Shown in pieces: positions 1 through 9,313 of a DNA stretch of 64,000 nucleotides. Source of the stretch: Paenibacillus xylanilyticus. Lineage in GTDB: Bacteria > Bacillota > Bacilli > Paenibacillales > Paenibacillaceae. Position numbers and translations under genes: made by a program. The stretch's first letter is position 1, and each line of letters begins with the position of its first letter. Location: contig NZ_JABMCB010000190.1 in assembly GCF_013359935.1 (NCBI RefSeq), positions 124,001-188,000 of the forward strand. Direction: 5' to 3'. Below the pieces are notes generated by a model. That model did not search any database and had not been told where the DNA came from. It was given only the letters and a program-made list of their open reading frames with translations.

Positions 1-89
1 TTTCAGCCTCTCTTCATCCTGGTTGCCTACGATAACGTTGTGGGTCCAGTATCCACACCTACCATACTGAGAAAGAAGGATGATCGCTG

Positions 90-665
90 ATGAAGAGAAG
101 CAGAACTTCAAGGACAATGATGATGACCAGCACGATGGCTTTGACGATCGCACTTGGCGGAGGATTGCTTGCCAACAACCTCGCTCATGCCGATCCGGCT
201 GCAGGCACTTCTGCTCAGAACAAGAACGCCAGCAACTCCGCAACGAATTCACATACATCGAAATCCACAGACGGCAAAAAGGGACATGGACTTGGCCGAT
301 ATTCGGACGAACTGGCCTCTGCCCTCGGCGTAACAGCAGACGAGCTGAAGGAAGCCCGTAAAGCAGGAAGCACCATTGCCGAGATCGCTGCCAGCAAAAA
401 TGTGAACGTGCAGACCGTCATCGACAAACTTGTCGCTGCCGGAAAGAGCGAGCTGCAGCAGCGGCTGTCTGATGGAAAAATCACGCAAACCCAGTACGAT
501 AAGCGAACAACCGGCCTGAACGAGCGTGTGACTGACTTGGTGAACGGGGTTCTGCCGGAAGGACGGAATGGTTACCGGGCCAAACGTGGCGATGAATCCG
601 GAGCCCAGTCCGACTCGGGCAGCTCCGACCAATCAACAAGCACAAGCAGCACGGATCCTTCCTAG
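90..665 (+). CDS. Secreted protein of unknown function
   Basis: A 191-residue protein with a clear signal peptide: basic start (MKRSRTSR), hydrophobic core with a GGG turn, and a probable signal peptidase site after residues AHA near position 34. A Ser/Asn/Thr/Lys-rich linker follows. The helical part (about 70-150) contains ELASALGVTADELKEA and a second helix-turn-like block; similar small repeats occur in secreted Bacillales proteins of unknown role. The tail is Ser/Asp/Thr-rich. An AAGGA site lies nine bases before the ATG. The gene stands alone and ends at a strong terminator. I do not recognise an enzyme here; an export or envelope role is only inferred from the signal peptide. Confidence 0.8.
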   Translation: MKRSRTSRTMMMTSTMALTIALGGGLLANNLAHADPAAGTSAQNKNASNSATNSHTSKSTDGKKGHGLGRYSDELASALGVTADELKEARKAGSTIAEIAASKNVNVQTVIDKLVAAGKSELQQRLSDGKITQTQYDKRTTGLNERVTDLVNGVLPEGRNGYRAKRGDESGAQSDSGSSDQSTSTSSTDPS

Positions 666-700
666 TTGGAAGTACCAGCTGGATTGTATGCTTCCAATCA

Positions 701-741
701 AAAACCCTCTGTCTTCACCATATGGTGTAGCAGAGGGTTTT
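701..741. terminator. Bidirectional intrinsic terminator
   Basis: AAAACCCTCTG at 701-711 pairs with CAGAGGGTTTT at 731-741 around a loop holding the smaller palindrome ACCATATGGT. A-rich and T-rich flanks suit both the plus-strand secreted-protein gene and the convergent minus-strand SDR gene. Confidence 0.85.
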
Positions 742-793
742 AGGTCTATTCAGATCGCATATCCGATTCCATTCAGATGAAATAGCTTTCGCC

Positions 794-1582
794 CTATAGA
801 GCTCGTACCATACCGCCATCTACCACTAGAGAAGTACCGGTAATATACGTATTGGCACCGGACAAAAGAAACACCACTGCTTTGGCGAATTCCTCGGGCT
901 GGCCGTACCGTCCCAGCGGAATTTCCTTCCGGAACTGCTCCGCTACCTCTTCCTCACTGATTCCGTTCTGCTCTGCCCGCGCTGAGTCTAGTTCACGTAT
1001 CCGGTCCGTACCAATTCGTCCGGGCGCTACCGTATTGATTAAAATGCCATAAGGCGCCAGCTCCTGTGACAACGTCTTCGCCAGACCAAAGACTCCGGTG
1101 CGGAACGTATTGGACAGAATCAGCCCGGGAATGGGCTGCTTCACCGAAGTTGAAGCAATATTCACAATATGTCCGCCATTAGCCTTCATATAAGGAAGCG
1201 CACCCCGAATCATGCGTACGTAGCTCATGACATTTAACTCAAATGCCCGTTCCCAATCCTCATCCGTAAGGGATTCGAATGTGCCCGAAGGGGGACCACC
1301 CGAGTTGTTCACGAGAATATCAATCTGCCCGAACAGCTCTCCTGTCCGATCTATTAGCGAGCTAATGTCTTCCTTGCGTGTAACATCCGTTACACAGTAT
1401 TCAATCTGTCCTCCACCATTCAGTTCCAGCAGCTCTTGCTTTACGGCTGCAAGCTTCTCCTCGTTTCGACTCGCAAGCATCACGTCTGCGCCTTCAGCGG
1501 CCAGCTGTGCTGCCACCGCCTTGCCCAGTCCCTGACTGGATGCAAGCACCAGCGCTTTTTTACCCCGAAGCCCCATGTCCAT
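794..1582 (-). CDS. SDR-family oxidoreductase with atypical active site
   Basis: A 262-residue short-chain dehydrogenase/reductase, normal length for the classical family. The Rossmann start is KKALVLASSQGLGKA (glycine motif SSQGLG), followed by NNSGG in place of NNAG, and the C-terminal GTSLVVDGGM typical of FabG-like enzymes. Where YxxxK is expected, after NIAST, the chain reads LSNTFRTG, so the catalytic Tyr and Lys are replaced. This variant recurs in a subgroup of FabG-like SDRs, so the fold is secure but the reaction is not. AGGAGGA sits six bases before the ATG. It lies 24 bases after the GNAT gene on the same strand, suggesting a two-gene operon. Confidence 0.88.
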   Translation of the reverse strand: MDMGLRGKKALVLASSQGLGKAVAAQLAAEGADVMLASRNEEKLAAVKQELLELNGGGQIEYCVTDVTRKEDISSLIDRTGELFGQIDILVNNSGGPPSGTFESLTDEDWERAFELNVMSYVRMIRGALPYMKANGGHIVNIASTSVKQPIPGLILSNTFRTGVFGLAKTLSQELAPYGILINTVAPGRIGTDRIRELDSARAEQNGISEEEVAEQFRKEIPLGRYGQPEEFAKAVVFLLSGANTYITGTSLVVDGGMVRAL

Positions 1583-1606
1583 CGTTGTTCCTCCTTTGTC
1601 CCTGGA

Positions 1607-2113
1607 CTATCGTTCAGTCCGGATAAAATAACTCATGAGAATATCGTCTACATATTTCCCTGCGATATAAAATTCCGACACCAGTCGGCCCTCTGTCTCA
1701 AACCCGCACTGTGTATAAAACGCAATCGCTCCCGGATTGCTCGACAGAACGCGGAGCCGCAGCTTGTGAATCCCTTGTTCACGAGCATGTTCTTTCATCG
1801 CATGCATTAAGGACGTTGCCACGCCACTGCGCCGATCATTGGGATGAACAGCAATATTGATCTCATAGACATGACGATTGACAGGCATTCCCGTAGCCGG
1901 ATAAAAGCCCACATAACCGCAGACCCGCTCTCCCTCTACGGCCACCAGTTGGCTGCCGGGCGGACAATGCTGTAAAAATTGCTGTCTCGACTTCCAGTGA
2001 AACGGCGCGGGGGAGGTATGTATATCCCACACCAGAGCATCCATCTCCATCAGCTGGGGTGCATCCTTCATCTCGGATGGTCGAATCTTATACGTTTGAC
2101 GGGTAAGCATCAC
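1607..2113 (-). CDS. GNAT-family N-acetyltransferase
   Basis: A 168-residue GCN5-related acetyltransferase. Motif A is visible as INIAVHPNDRRSGVATSLM, with the acyl-CoA pyrophosphate loop RRSGVA, followed by motif B with LRVLSSNPGAIAFYTQCGF. The substrate cannot be read from sequence; ribosomal-protein N-acetyltransferases and small-molecule acetyltransferases both look like this. GTG and ATG start codons are adjacent (2113 and 2110); GAAAGG is 7 bases before the GTG, so the first is used here, but the ATG is equally possible. It is the first gene of a likely operon with the downstream SDR. Confidence 0.85.
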   Translation of the reverse strand: MMLTRQTYKIRPSEMKDAPQLMEMDALVWDIHTSPAPFHWKSRQQFLQHCPPGSQLVAVEGERVCGYVGFYPATGMPVNRHVYEINIAVHPNDRRSGVATSLMHAMKEHAREQGIHKLRLRVLSSNPGAIAFYTQCGFETEGRLVSEFYIAGKYVDDILMSYFIRTER

Positions 2114-2251
2114 ATTTCAACCTTTCGTGCAGTTATCACATTATCTTAGCGCATGACATGGCTTGCAGCTTGAACGAACCTATGCGCATTTTTTTCTTTT
2201 GACTACATTGTAGCACAGCCATGAGCCCGAACTAAAATCGGGTATTCCCTC

Positions 2252-2282
2252 TTAACCTTTACGTAACGTCATCGTTTATACT
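2252..2282 (+). promoter_or_regulatory. MerR-type promoter with 19-bp spacer
   Basis: TTAACC (2252-2257) and TATACT (2277-2282) are separated by 19 bases, the over-long spacing typical of promoters that MerR-family proteins activate by DNA distortion. The spacer contains the palindrome TTACGTAA. It lies just upstream of the MerR-methyltransferase gene, so autoregulation is a reasonable inference. Confidence 0.5.
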
Positions 2283-2311
2283 GATGATAATGATTGAAGG
2301 AGGTTGGGTTC

Positions 2312-3463
2312 TTGAATATTAAAGAGGCGGCAGGCAGGCTTGGCATATCCCCCAGGGCTATTCGCTTTTATGAGGAAAAAGGGTTGATTCTCCCTTCCAA
2401 ACAGGCCGGTAACGGATACCGGAGCTACACGGAGAATGACATTTGGCGGCTGCAAACCATCGCCGCACTGCGTGAGATCGGCATGTCGCTTCAGGATATT
2501 ACTCATGCGCTCGGAGAGATTGACCAAGGCAATCAGCAGCGGCTGGAAGAGTATCTGGAGCTGCAGCAAGCCGTCATGTATGCCCAGTGGATTGAACTGA
2601 AACGCATGCTGGATACGACTCAGCGCATGATTGATCTCAACCGTCAGGATGGGCCGCTGGACGTAAGTCATCTGCATGAGCTTGCAGACAGTTCCCGCCG
2701 CCTGCGGGAAGCACGCCAGAACTGGCATGACCGTTGGAATTATGATACCCAGGCAGCGATTCATGATGAGCGGGTGCAGGCGGCAGACGGCATGACCGCT
2801 GGGCATAACCCGGAGGAAGCAGGTAGCATGCCTTACAACGAATCCACGAACGCCGGAGAAGGCCCGGCAACCAAGGAGGCTCCGTCTTCCTTTTACCTGT
2901 ATCACAACTATGACGAGGCACTGGAACAGACAGCACATTGGATATCCCCTGCTCCCCGTGAACAAGGACTGGATATTGGGACAGGCACTGGCAATCTGGC
3001 GGGCAAGTTATTGGAACGTGGTGCCACCATGACCGGGATTGACCAGTCGAGAGAGATGCTGCGCACATGCCGCACCAAATATCCCAAGATGCATGTGAAG
3101 CTGGGGAACTTCCTCGCACTGCCTTTTGCCGATCAAACCTTTGATTTTCTCGTATCCAGCTTCGCCTTCCATCATCTGAGTCCGGATCAGCAGCAGCTGG
3201 CGCTGCAGGAAATGCAAAGAGTTTTAACCGCACGAGGACGGATCTGTCTAACGGATCTCATGTTTGTGGACGCTGCACACCATGAAGAGTATATAAGACA
3301 AGCTGAGACGGCAGGAGACACCCTGCAGCTGCGTGCCGTAAGGGAACGCCACTTCCCCTTGCTGAACGAGCTGTGCAGCTGGCTGGAGGAGCACGGTTAC
3401 GTTACGAAGCATATGCGTTACAATTCACTTCTGCATACGCTGCTCGCGGTACCACTGCGCTGA
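2312..3463 (+). CDS. MerR-family regulator fused to a SAM methyltransferase
   Basis: A 383-residue fusion. Residues 1-70 form a MerR winged helix (NIKEAAGRLGISPRAIRFYE, then YRSYTENDIWRL), followed by a helical dimerisation segment to about 125. After a variable linker comes a class I methyltransferase domain from about 195: motif I GLDIGTGTGNLAG, motif II GIDQSREML, and a DFLVSSFAFHHL post-I region, as in UbiE/BioC-type enzymes. The TTG at 2312 is chosen because AAGGAGG (2297-2303) lies 8 bases upstream; an in-frame TTG at 2294 would overlap that site. The methyltransferase half may act as ligand sensor or enzyme; the sequence cannot decide. Confidence 0.88.
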   Translation: MNIKEAAGRLGISPRAIRFYEEKGLILPSKQAGNGYRSYTENDIWRLQTIAALREIGMSLQDITHALGEIDQGNQQRLEEYLELQQAVMYAQWIELKRMLDTTQRMIDLNRQDGPLDVSHLHELADSSRRLREARQNWHDRWNYDTQAAIHDERVQAADGMTAGHNPEEAGSMPYNESTNAGEGPATKEAPSSFYLYHNYDEALEQTAHWISPAPREQGLDIGTGTGNLAGKLLERGATMTGIDQSREMLRTCRTKYPKMHVKLGNFLALPFADQTFDFLVSSFAFHHLSPDQQQLALQEMQRVLTARGRICLTDLMFVDAAHHEEYIRQAETAGDTLQLRAVRERHFPLLNELCSWLEEHGYVTKHMRYNSLLHTLLAVPLR

Positions 3464-3518
3464 TAACCAATGATCAACATCACTTTTGGTGTAATCAACA
3501 GCAATAAGATTATGAAAA

Positions 3519-3553
3519 AAAGGCCATCCTGCCTGTTAAGGAGGATAGCCTTT
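3519..3553. terminator. Bidirectional intrinsic terminator
   Basis: AAAGGCCATCCTGCC pairs with GGAGGATAGCCTTT around TGTTAA, with one mismatch and one bulge. It lies between the convergent MerR-fusion and phosphorylase genes, with A-rich sequence on its left serving the minus strand. Confidence 0.75.
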
Positions 3554-3592
3554 CATTACACTCAAACTTCAAAAAGCTCATACGAAGTTGAA

Positions 3593-6500
3593 TTACATAT
3601 AAATATCAACGATGGTACGTTCCGAAGTACGCAGCTGTCTGAACTCATCCAGGGAAATGCAGACTCCGCCCTGGCGATAACGGTTCGCCGTAACTTCAGT
3701 CCGGATATCCTTACCGTTCACAGTTACACGATTAACTGATCCTTCGTTCAAATGATAGATAAACGTTACTGGTTCCCCCGCATATTCAAACTCAAATTGC
3801 ATGCCGTCCAGCTCTGCTGGCAGGACAGGGTCAATGACCAGATCCCCACCTTCCTGACGAATGCCGAGTGCATTCGAAATCAGTTGGTTCATGTAGATTC
3901 CAGGGCCGCTAGAGTAGATTCTCCATCCACCCTTCACCTGTACTGTTCCTTTACGAAGCTGGTCAAAATGCTCCTGCGCCTCATAACGCGTGTTGAACTT
4001 GCCGTCAGAACTGCTGAAATACGCATTGGCCTGGCGGATTTCCGCGTTAGGCACAACCTCGCCGATTCCGACCGGGTTGATCATCGCCAGTCCATTCCAT
4101 ACCTGATCCGTCTTGCCCAGCTTCGCCATCGCCTCCACATAACGAATGTGGGCGTGTACGTACTGCAAACCAATCTCGCGTCCGAAGTTGGACGCTTGCT
4201 CTGCCCGCTTGAAGTGACTGCTCACACCGCCAGCGTATTGAGCCGGACGGTTCATCAGGCGCACCCCATCCGGGCACAGGAACTGCTCACGAATCAGTGC
4301 ATAATGTGATTCTGCCTGTTCTGCCGTGAGCAATTCACCGATCATGCTGCGTGTCATAGGCAGCAGGCGGTATTGGATGCCTGTCTCCGTATCGGTCGGA
4401 TGCAGCATCAGCTTCGCCTGATCTGCGTCTTCCATGTACACAAAGCCTGGAATGACATCGGTCCCCAGCATGTAACGGTTAAAGTCTTCGCGGATGCCAA
4501 CAGCCAGAGCTTCAAGCTCCTCTGCAAAGGAAGCATCCTTATATTTCAAGGCCTGCGAGAGCACGTTGACGGATTGATACGTCAAAGCTACTGTCCAGCT
4601 GCTCACCATAAACTGCTTGAGCTGTGCATTGGCCGGCTGGAGTGTATCATCCCAGTCTCCATCACCATAGGAAGACAGGAAGGTATCGTGCAGGAAGTGC
4701 GAACGGATATATTCAATCTCTTTCTTCGCATGATCGAGTACGGTCGCTGTGTCTTCCGTGAACCCGAAGCTGTGTTTGACAGTGTATGGCACTTTCTCAT
4801 CCAAAATCGCATAATCTCGAGTTGCTGTCAGATAGTCTGCCAGCACTTTCAGCGGCCAGACGATAATATCGCCATGACTCTCTTCCTGCTGAATGGCAAA
4901 ATATTTGTCAAACATGAACCATTGCGGCCAGTTGCCGTCATCTTCGTATTGGTGCGTGTAGACCATTTTGATGATGTCACGTACCTGCTCGTATTTTTGC
5001 GTGGCCATGAAGTATTCAACCGGACCCTGACATACATCCCGTGTACCCCATGCTGCGCCGCCATACTGCTCCAAACCGTGAGGCACGGAGTAGTGAACCA
5101 GCATGTTGTGTGTATACCACCAAGCCAGGGCATTCACTTTGAACAAATCTTCAGCGCTTTGACCTTCCCCGCGAGACAGACGGAACCCGTTCATCACACC
5201 CGCGAAAAATTCACGATAAGCCTGTACTTCCTCTTCAAAAGTAAGAGTCGATCCGGCCTCATTCGCTTGACCTTCCAGTACACCCTGAACCGTAAGTGTC
5301 CACTCCGCACTCTCTTCCAGACTGAGCGTAACCAGAGAAGCAGATCCACTGCGGATACCACTTGCCAGCAGCGTTTCGTCACCTGCGTTCACTGAAGCAC
5401 CTTCGACAGACATGCGATATTGCAAATCAGGATACGTTCCGGCACTGATCGCTTGCGGATCAGCCTTGAAGATTAGTGTCTGACCATCTTGCGTCATATG
5501 CAGCGGATATTCGTATTCGTTCACATTCATGGTGATCTGGTTGGTGATCAGATAGCGATAGGCTTTGCCGCTTGTCGAACGCACATTCATGCGCACTTCA
5601 GTTGTATGTGCCCCTGTGTAGTTCGTCACGATGAGTGTATCGGATTCGGTTTTGTACATCCAGCGTACATAGTTGAAGCCAATTTCGAACAGGGATGGCA
5701 TGGTCAGCAGACGATACTTGCCTTCCATCTCCACGTAGATGCGTTGTCCGGCAGTCTTCGGCACGTTCAGCGCATTGCGTGCGTTACTGATCATTTTATT
5801 AAAATTGGTGTTGCCAATAACCAGCTGTGAGTTGAAGATACCATACATATACGACGTTGTCGTAATGACCTGTGCTCCAAGCTTCACGTTGCCACCGCTC
5901 ATCAAAATATGACCATGTGGACGCTCCACCAGCAGTTCCTTCGCTTTCAGAACGATATGTTCGTAACTGCCTGTGAAGAAGGATAAGAGCGAATCTTCAT
6001 TGCGTTCTTCCTGATGTCGATCAGGGAACAAACGATTAATTTCTTCTTCCGTCATGTCCAGTGCCACAAGCGGCTCACCCAGACTGGAAGACAGCTTCAC
6101 TTGTTCGAGCGTTTCACCGAATTGAACATCGAGTTGCTGTACAGCGTCCCATGCCGCTGCCACCTCATCTGCATATTCCAGTGCAGAGATGCCTTCCGGA
6201 TGATCGGACTTCGCCAGTCCATAGAATACAACTTCAGCTTCCCCATCCAGGTTCAAAAGCTCAGATTGCAGCGCCGTATAGGCGAACTCATATTGATACG
6301 TCTCATTCGCCAGTGTTTTACGGCTCAGTCCTTCCGGTTCGTTGGTTTCCTTGTAGGAGAGGCCGAAGAACTGGAAGCCGTCAGTGGAATATCCGACTGC
6401 TTTGGTCAAAGAACCCTGCTGCATATAAGGGAACGCGCCGCCCTGAGGCTGGTTCTGACGGGAACAAACGACGTAACCCTTGGCTCCATCTTCAAATACG

Positions 6501-6973
6501 GTATGGTCAATGTACTGCGACAGATAGGCCTCATTACTGCGTACAGCACCTGGATCAGCCAGTCCCACATCCTGTCCGTATACGATATCAACACCGTTAT
6601 GCTGCCCTTTTAGTTTCACATCCCAGAACCAGACGCCTTGGGACGCTGCAGTGAACACAACCTGGTAGCCAATGCTTTCTTCGTTGCCTTCCAATGCAAC
6701 GCTGCCTTCCCAAATCAGCTGATTGCCTGGTTGAGTCTTGCTTGTCATCACCTTACTGTTCGAACGTGCACCGAGCAATGGAAAAGAGCTGATTTTCTCG
6801 CCCTCGTGTACGCGCAGGTACAGATTGTTCAGAGATCCATCGATCTGGTTGCTCAGCAGCTGGTTCAGCATGGTTGTACCGGATGTTGCCTGATACAGGT
6901 CCCCGCTGTTCAAAAAGGTAAAGCTCAATTCCCCGGCAGTCAGCCGGATCGGTTCATTAATCATCGTTGTCAT
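3593..6973 (-). CDS. GH94-like glucan/disaccharide phosphorylase
   Basis: A 1126-residue protein of the cellobiose-phosphorylase (GH94-like) class. The N-terminal beta-sandwich region carries LRVHEGEKISSFPLLGARS and the (alpha/alpha)6 barrel includes WWYTHNMLVHYSVPHGLEQYG and GDGDWDD, where the first Asp of WDD matches the general acid of this clan. Classical GH94 enzymes are about 800 residues. The extra length fits the GH149 and GH161 beta-1,3-glucan phosphorylases, the latter founded, as I recall, on a Paenibacillus enzyme; that assignment is inference. No signal peptide, so it is cytoplasmic. The ATG at 6973 has GAAGGAG 8 bases upstream; the GTG at 6982 overlaps that site. A LacI-type operator lies 28 bases upstream. 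Confidence 0.85.
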   Translation of the reverse strand: MTTMINEPIRLTAGELSFTFLNSGDLYQATSGTTMLNQLLSNQIDGSLNNLYLRVHEGEKISSFPLLGARSNSKVMTSKTQPGNQLIWEGSVALEGNEESIGYQVVFTAASQGVWFWDVKLKGQHNGVDIVYGQDVGLADPGAVRSNEAYLSQYIDHTVFEDGAKGYVVCSRQNQPQGGAFPYMQQGSLTKAVGYSTDGFQFFGLSYKETNEPEGLSRKTLANETYQYEFAYTALQSELLNLDGEAEVVFYGLAKSDHPEGISALEYADEVAAAWDAVQQLDVQFGETLEQVKLSSSLGEPLVALDMTEEEINRLFPDRHQEERNEDSLLSFFTGSYEHIVLKAKELLVERPHGHILMSGGNVKLGAQVITTTSYMYGIFNSQLVIGNTNFNKMISNARNALNVPKTAGQRIYVEMEGKYRLLTMPSLFEIGFNYVRWMYKTESDTLIVTNYTGAHTTEVRMNVRSTSGKAYRYLITNQITMNVNEYEYPLHMTQDGQTLIFKADPQAISAGTYPDLQYRMSVEGASVNAGDETLLASGIRSGSASLVTLSLEESAEWTLTVQGVLEGQANEAGSTLTFEEEVQAYREFFAGVMNGFRLSRGEGQSAEDLFKVNALAWWYTHNMLVHYSVPHGLEQYGGAAWGTRDVCQGPVEYFMATQKYEQVRDIIKMVYTHQYEDDGNWPQWFMFDKYFAIQQEESHGDIIVWPLKVLADYLTATRDYAILDEKVPYTVKHSFGFTEDTATVLDHAKKEIEYIRSHFLHDTFLSSYGDGDWDDTLQPANAQLKQFMVSSWTVALTYQSVNVLSQALKYKDASFAEELEALAVGIREDFNRYMLGTDVIPGFVYMEDADQAKLMLHPTDTETGIQYRLLPMTRSMIGELLTAEQAESHYALIREQFLCPDGVRLMNRPAQYAGGVSSHFKRAEQASNFGREIGLQYVHAHIRYVEAMAKLGKTDQVWNGLAMINPVGIGEVVPNAEIRQANAYFSSSDGKFNTRYEAQEHFDQLRKGTVQVKGGWRIYSSGPGIYMNQLISNALGIRQEGGDLVIDPVLPAELDGMQFEFEYAGEPVTFIYHLNEGSVNRVTVNGKDIRTEVTANRYRQGGVCISLDEFRQLRTSERTIVDIYM

Positions 6974-7000
6974 GTCATTCACTCCTTCATGTAGTATAAA

Positions 7001-7014
7001 TCGAAACGTTTCGA
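7001..7014. promoter_or_regulatory. LacI-family operator before the phosphorylase gene
   Basis: Perfect palindrome TCGAAACGTTTCGA with the central CG of LacI/GalR operators. The identical 14-mer occurs at 9139-9152 upstream of the LacI-type gene, linking both promoters to the same regulator. Confidence 0.8.
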
Positions 7015-7104
7015 ATTTTCCAAAAAAGAATAGGGCTCCTCTGCAAATCGGCCTCTACAGGCCAATCCGGTTCCGAACCCCTTGGTTTCATTCCCACTGG
7101 CTTG

Positions 7105-7872
7105 TTACACTTTAACGGGCAGCCATTCCAGGACACGTTGGATCTTCATATCCCAATAACTCCACTCGTGGCCTCCTGGCTCTTCCTCATACGTTACCTG
7201 CACATCAAGTTCTTTCATCATATGGCGGAATGTCTGGTTGGCTTCATACAAAAAATCTTCTGTTCCGCAGCATTGATACAGCTGTGGGAACGCCGTCCTC
7301 GCTGCTGCCAGCCTGCGGCTTACAGCCAGCAGATCATCATCGCTGCCCTCGATCCGCTCAGGGCTGCCGAAGATACTCTCCATTTCCGCACGAGTGAAGT
7401 TCCCCTGCCCACGCACCCTGGCCGCCAGATCGAGCCCACCTGACAGACTGGCTGCCGCAGCATATCGTTCCGGGAAACGCAGACCCAGTTTGAATGCACC
7501 ATACCCGCCCATGGAAACGCCCGCTACAAAGGTATCTTCACGGCGGTCCGAGATCGGAAATAGGGACTTCACAAATGCAGGCAGTTCCTCACTTATATAT
7601 GTAAAATAAGACCCGCCTTGCTGCATATCCATATAGTAGCTTCGTCCAGCCGAGGGCATCACAACCGCAATTCCTCTGGCCTCGGCATAGCGTTCGATAC
7701 AAGAATGGCGTGTCCATTCGGAGTGATCGGCACCGCGTCCGTGCAGCAGATACAGTACAGGCAGTTTTCCATCCCGGCTTGCACGGAGCGGTGAATGCTC
7801 CGGCAATATGAGAGTGATGTCTGTCGACAAGCTAAGACTTTCAGCGAACAACTGGCATTGTATCAAAGCCAT
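7105..7872 (-). CDS. Esterase of the D/S-formylglutathione hydrolase-like class
   Basis: A 255-residue alpha/beta hydrolase (putative esterase family). VLYLLHGRGADHSEW marks the oxyanion region, GVSMGGYG is the nucleophile elbow, CGTEDFLYE the probable acidic residue and PGGHEWSYWD the catalytic His. Similar enzymes remove acetyl or feruloyl groups from sugars. It lies between the LacI-type gene and the phosphorylase on the same strand, so it may deacylate the imported glycan. The ATG at 7872 has AGGAG eight bases upstream; an upstream in-frame extension lacks a ribosome site. No signal peptide, so cytoplasmic. Confidence 0.87.
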   Translation of the reverse strand: MALIQCQLFAESLSLSTDITLILPEHSPLRASRDGKLPVLYLLHGRGADHSEWTRHSCIERYAEARGIAVVMPSAGRSYYMDMQQGGSYFTYISEELPAFVKSLFPISDRREDTFVAGVSMGGYGAFKLGLRFPERYAAAASLSGGLDLAARVRGQGNFTRAEMESIFGSPERIEGSDDDLLAVSRRLAAARTAFPQLYQCCGTEDFLYEANQTFRHMMKELDVQVTYEEEPGGHEWSYWDMKIQRVLEWLPVKV

Positions 7873-7998
7873 TCCTTCATCTCCTGTCCAACCAGATTTA
7901 CAATAGGTCCATTGAATGTCTGACTTGAGATATGGTAATTCATATAGCAATCCATATGCCACGGCAGCAATCAATCACTCTCATGCAGCCGATAACTC

Positions 7999-9015
7999 TT
8001 ACGCGGGCTGTGTGCCCGATTCCGCCTGTACGGAGCGTACAGACTGACGCTCTACCATATCAATCGTTAACGTATAGGATGGATTCACGGCCTCACCGTT
8101 CAGCATCTGGAACAGCAGATGTCCTGCAAGTGATCCGGCTTCGTGCTTCGGCTGGCGCACCGTGGTGAGCGGAGGATGAACAAACTCGGACAGTTGAATG
8201 TCATCAAACCCGATGACCGAAATGTCATTCGGTACAGATATGCCGCTCTCTTCCAGTGCTTTTAAGCCCCCGATGGCCATTTCATCATTCCCGTAAAATA
8301 CGGCAGTTGGAAGCTCGCCCTGCATAATCATCATTTTGGTTGCGCTGTACCCGCCCTCACGTACGAAATTGCCGCTCAGACGCCATTTGGATTTCTCTTC
8401 AAGTCCCGCTTCCTTCATGGCTCTCAGATATCCTTGGTAACGCAGGCCATTATCATAAGAGTTGGACGGCCCGCTAATATAGGCAATCATCCGATGCCCC
8501 TCATCAATGAGGTGACGCGTAGCCAGATATCCGCCTTGTTCCCCGTCAACCAACACGTTGACCAGATGGTCACCCGACAGATGACGATCCATCACAATAA
8601 TGGGGAAACGCTGTCCAGCAGATTCCACCAAAATATCATCATGAATGTTGTGTGCCAGTATAATCGCACCATCCACTCTTTTTTCCCGCAAAAAACGAAC
8701 CGCAGTCGAATCACGTCCACCCATCGAACTGCACGCAATCAGATCATATCCGTTCGCAAGCGCCACATCCTGAACGCTGCGAATCAGCTCCGAGTAATAC
8801 GGACCCGAAAGATCAGTCAAAATCAACGCAATTGTATTCGTCCGGCTCCGTTTCAGGTCCATGGCAAAGCCGTTTTTGCGGTAATTCAGTTCCCGTGCTG
8901 CCTCGAGCACTTTTGCCTTGGTCTTGGCACTGACCTTACTATCCCCGTTCAGGGCATAGGAAGCGGTCGAGAGCGCCACACCTGCCAGCTTTGCCACATC
9001 CTTAATCGTTGCCAT
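7999..9015 (-). CDS. LacI-family transcriptional regulator
   Basis: A 338-residue repressor with the LacI helix-turn-helix at its start (TIKDVAKLAGVALSTASYALNG), hinge helix near residues 45-60, and a periplasmic-binding-protein-like sensor domain (IALILTDLSGPYYSELIRSV to the end, including VIGFDDIQLSEFVHPPLTTV). AAGGGG lies ten bases before the ATG. It is the first gene of a unit with esterase and phosphorylase. Three near-identical operators (7001, 9139, 9314) suggest it controls itself, the phosphorylase and perhaps something in the 9.1-9.4 kb spacer. The effector is probably a sugar related to the phosphorylase substrate. Confidence 0.93.
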   Translation of the reverse strand: MATIKDVAKLAGVALSTASYALNGDSKVSAKTKAKVLEAARELNYRKNGFAMDLKRSRTNTIALILTDLSGPYYSELIRSVQDVALANGYDLIACSSMGGRDSTAVRFLREKRVDGAIILAHNIHDDILVESAGQRFPIIVMDRHLSGDHLVNVLVDGEQGGYLATRHLIDEGHRMIAYISGPSNSYDNGLRYQGYLRAMKEAGLEEKSKWRLSGNFVREGGYSATKMMIMQGELPTAVFYGNDEMAIGGLKALEESGISVPNDISVIGFDDIQLSEFVHPPLTTVRQPKHEAGSLAGHLLFQMLNGEAVNPSYTLTIDMVERQSVRSVQAESGTQPA

Positions 9016-9138
9016 TCCACGTTCGCCCCTTCTAACTTGACCAATTTCATATGTTATCTACATTTTATACTGTAAATGGTTGCGACAACCACCCAATTCT
9101 ATACTTTTCCATGGGATGATTGTCGGTCACCTCTTTAA

Positions 9139-9152
9139 TCGAAACGTTTCGA
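9139..9152. promoter_or_regulatory. LacI-family operator upstream of the regulator gene
   Basis: TCGAAACGTTTCGA, identical to the 7001 site, 124 bases before the regulator start codon; probably autoregulatory. Confidence 0.78.
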
Positions 9153-9313
9153 AGGTATTTCAAAAAAAATGCTACGATCCAGCTTCCTGCCCCGCGGCTC
9201 ATTCATATAAGCTTTATTCAGGGAGCAATCAGCGTCGAGACACGTTTCTTCATGCTAAGCTCTGCAGACAACTCCATACTCAAATGGTATGGACATTGCT
9301 TCTCAGCAAGACA

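Noticed and set aside
4373..5395. 340-codon open frame opposite the phosphorylase gene
   Set aside because: Shadow of the phosphorylase codon pattern; no family features.
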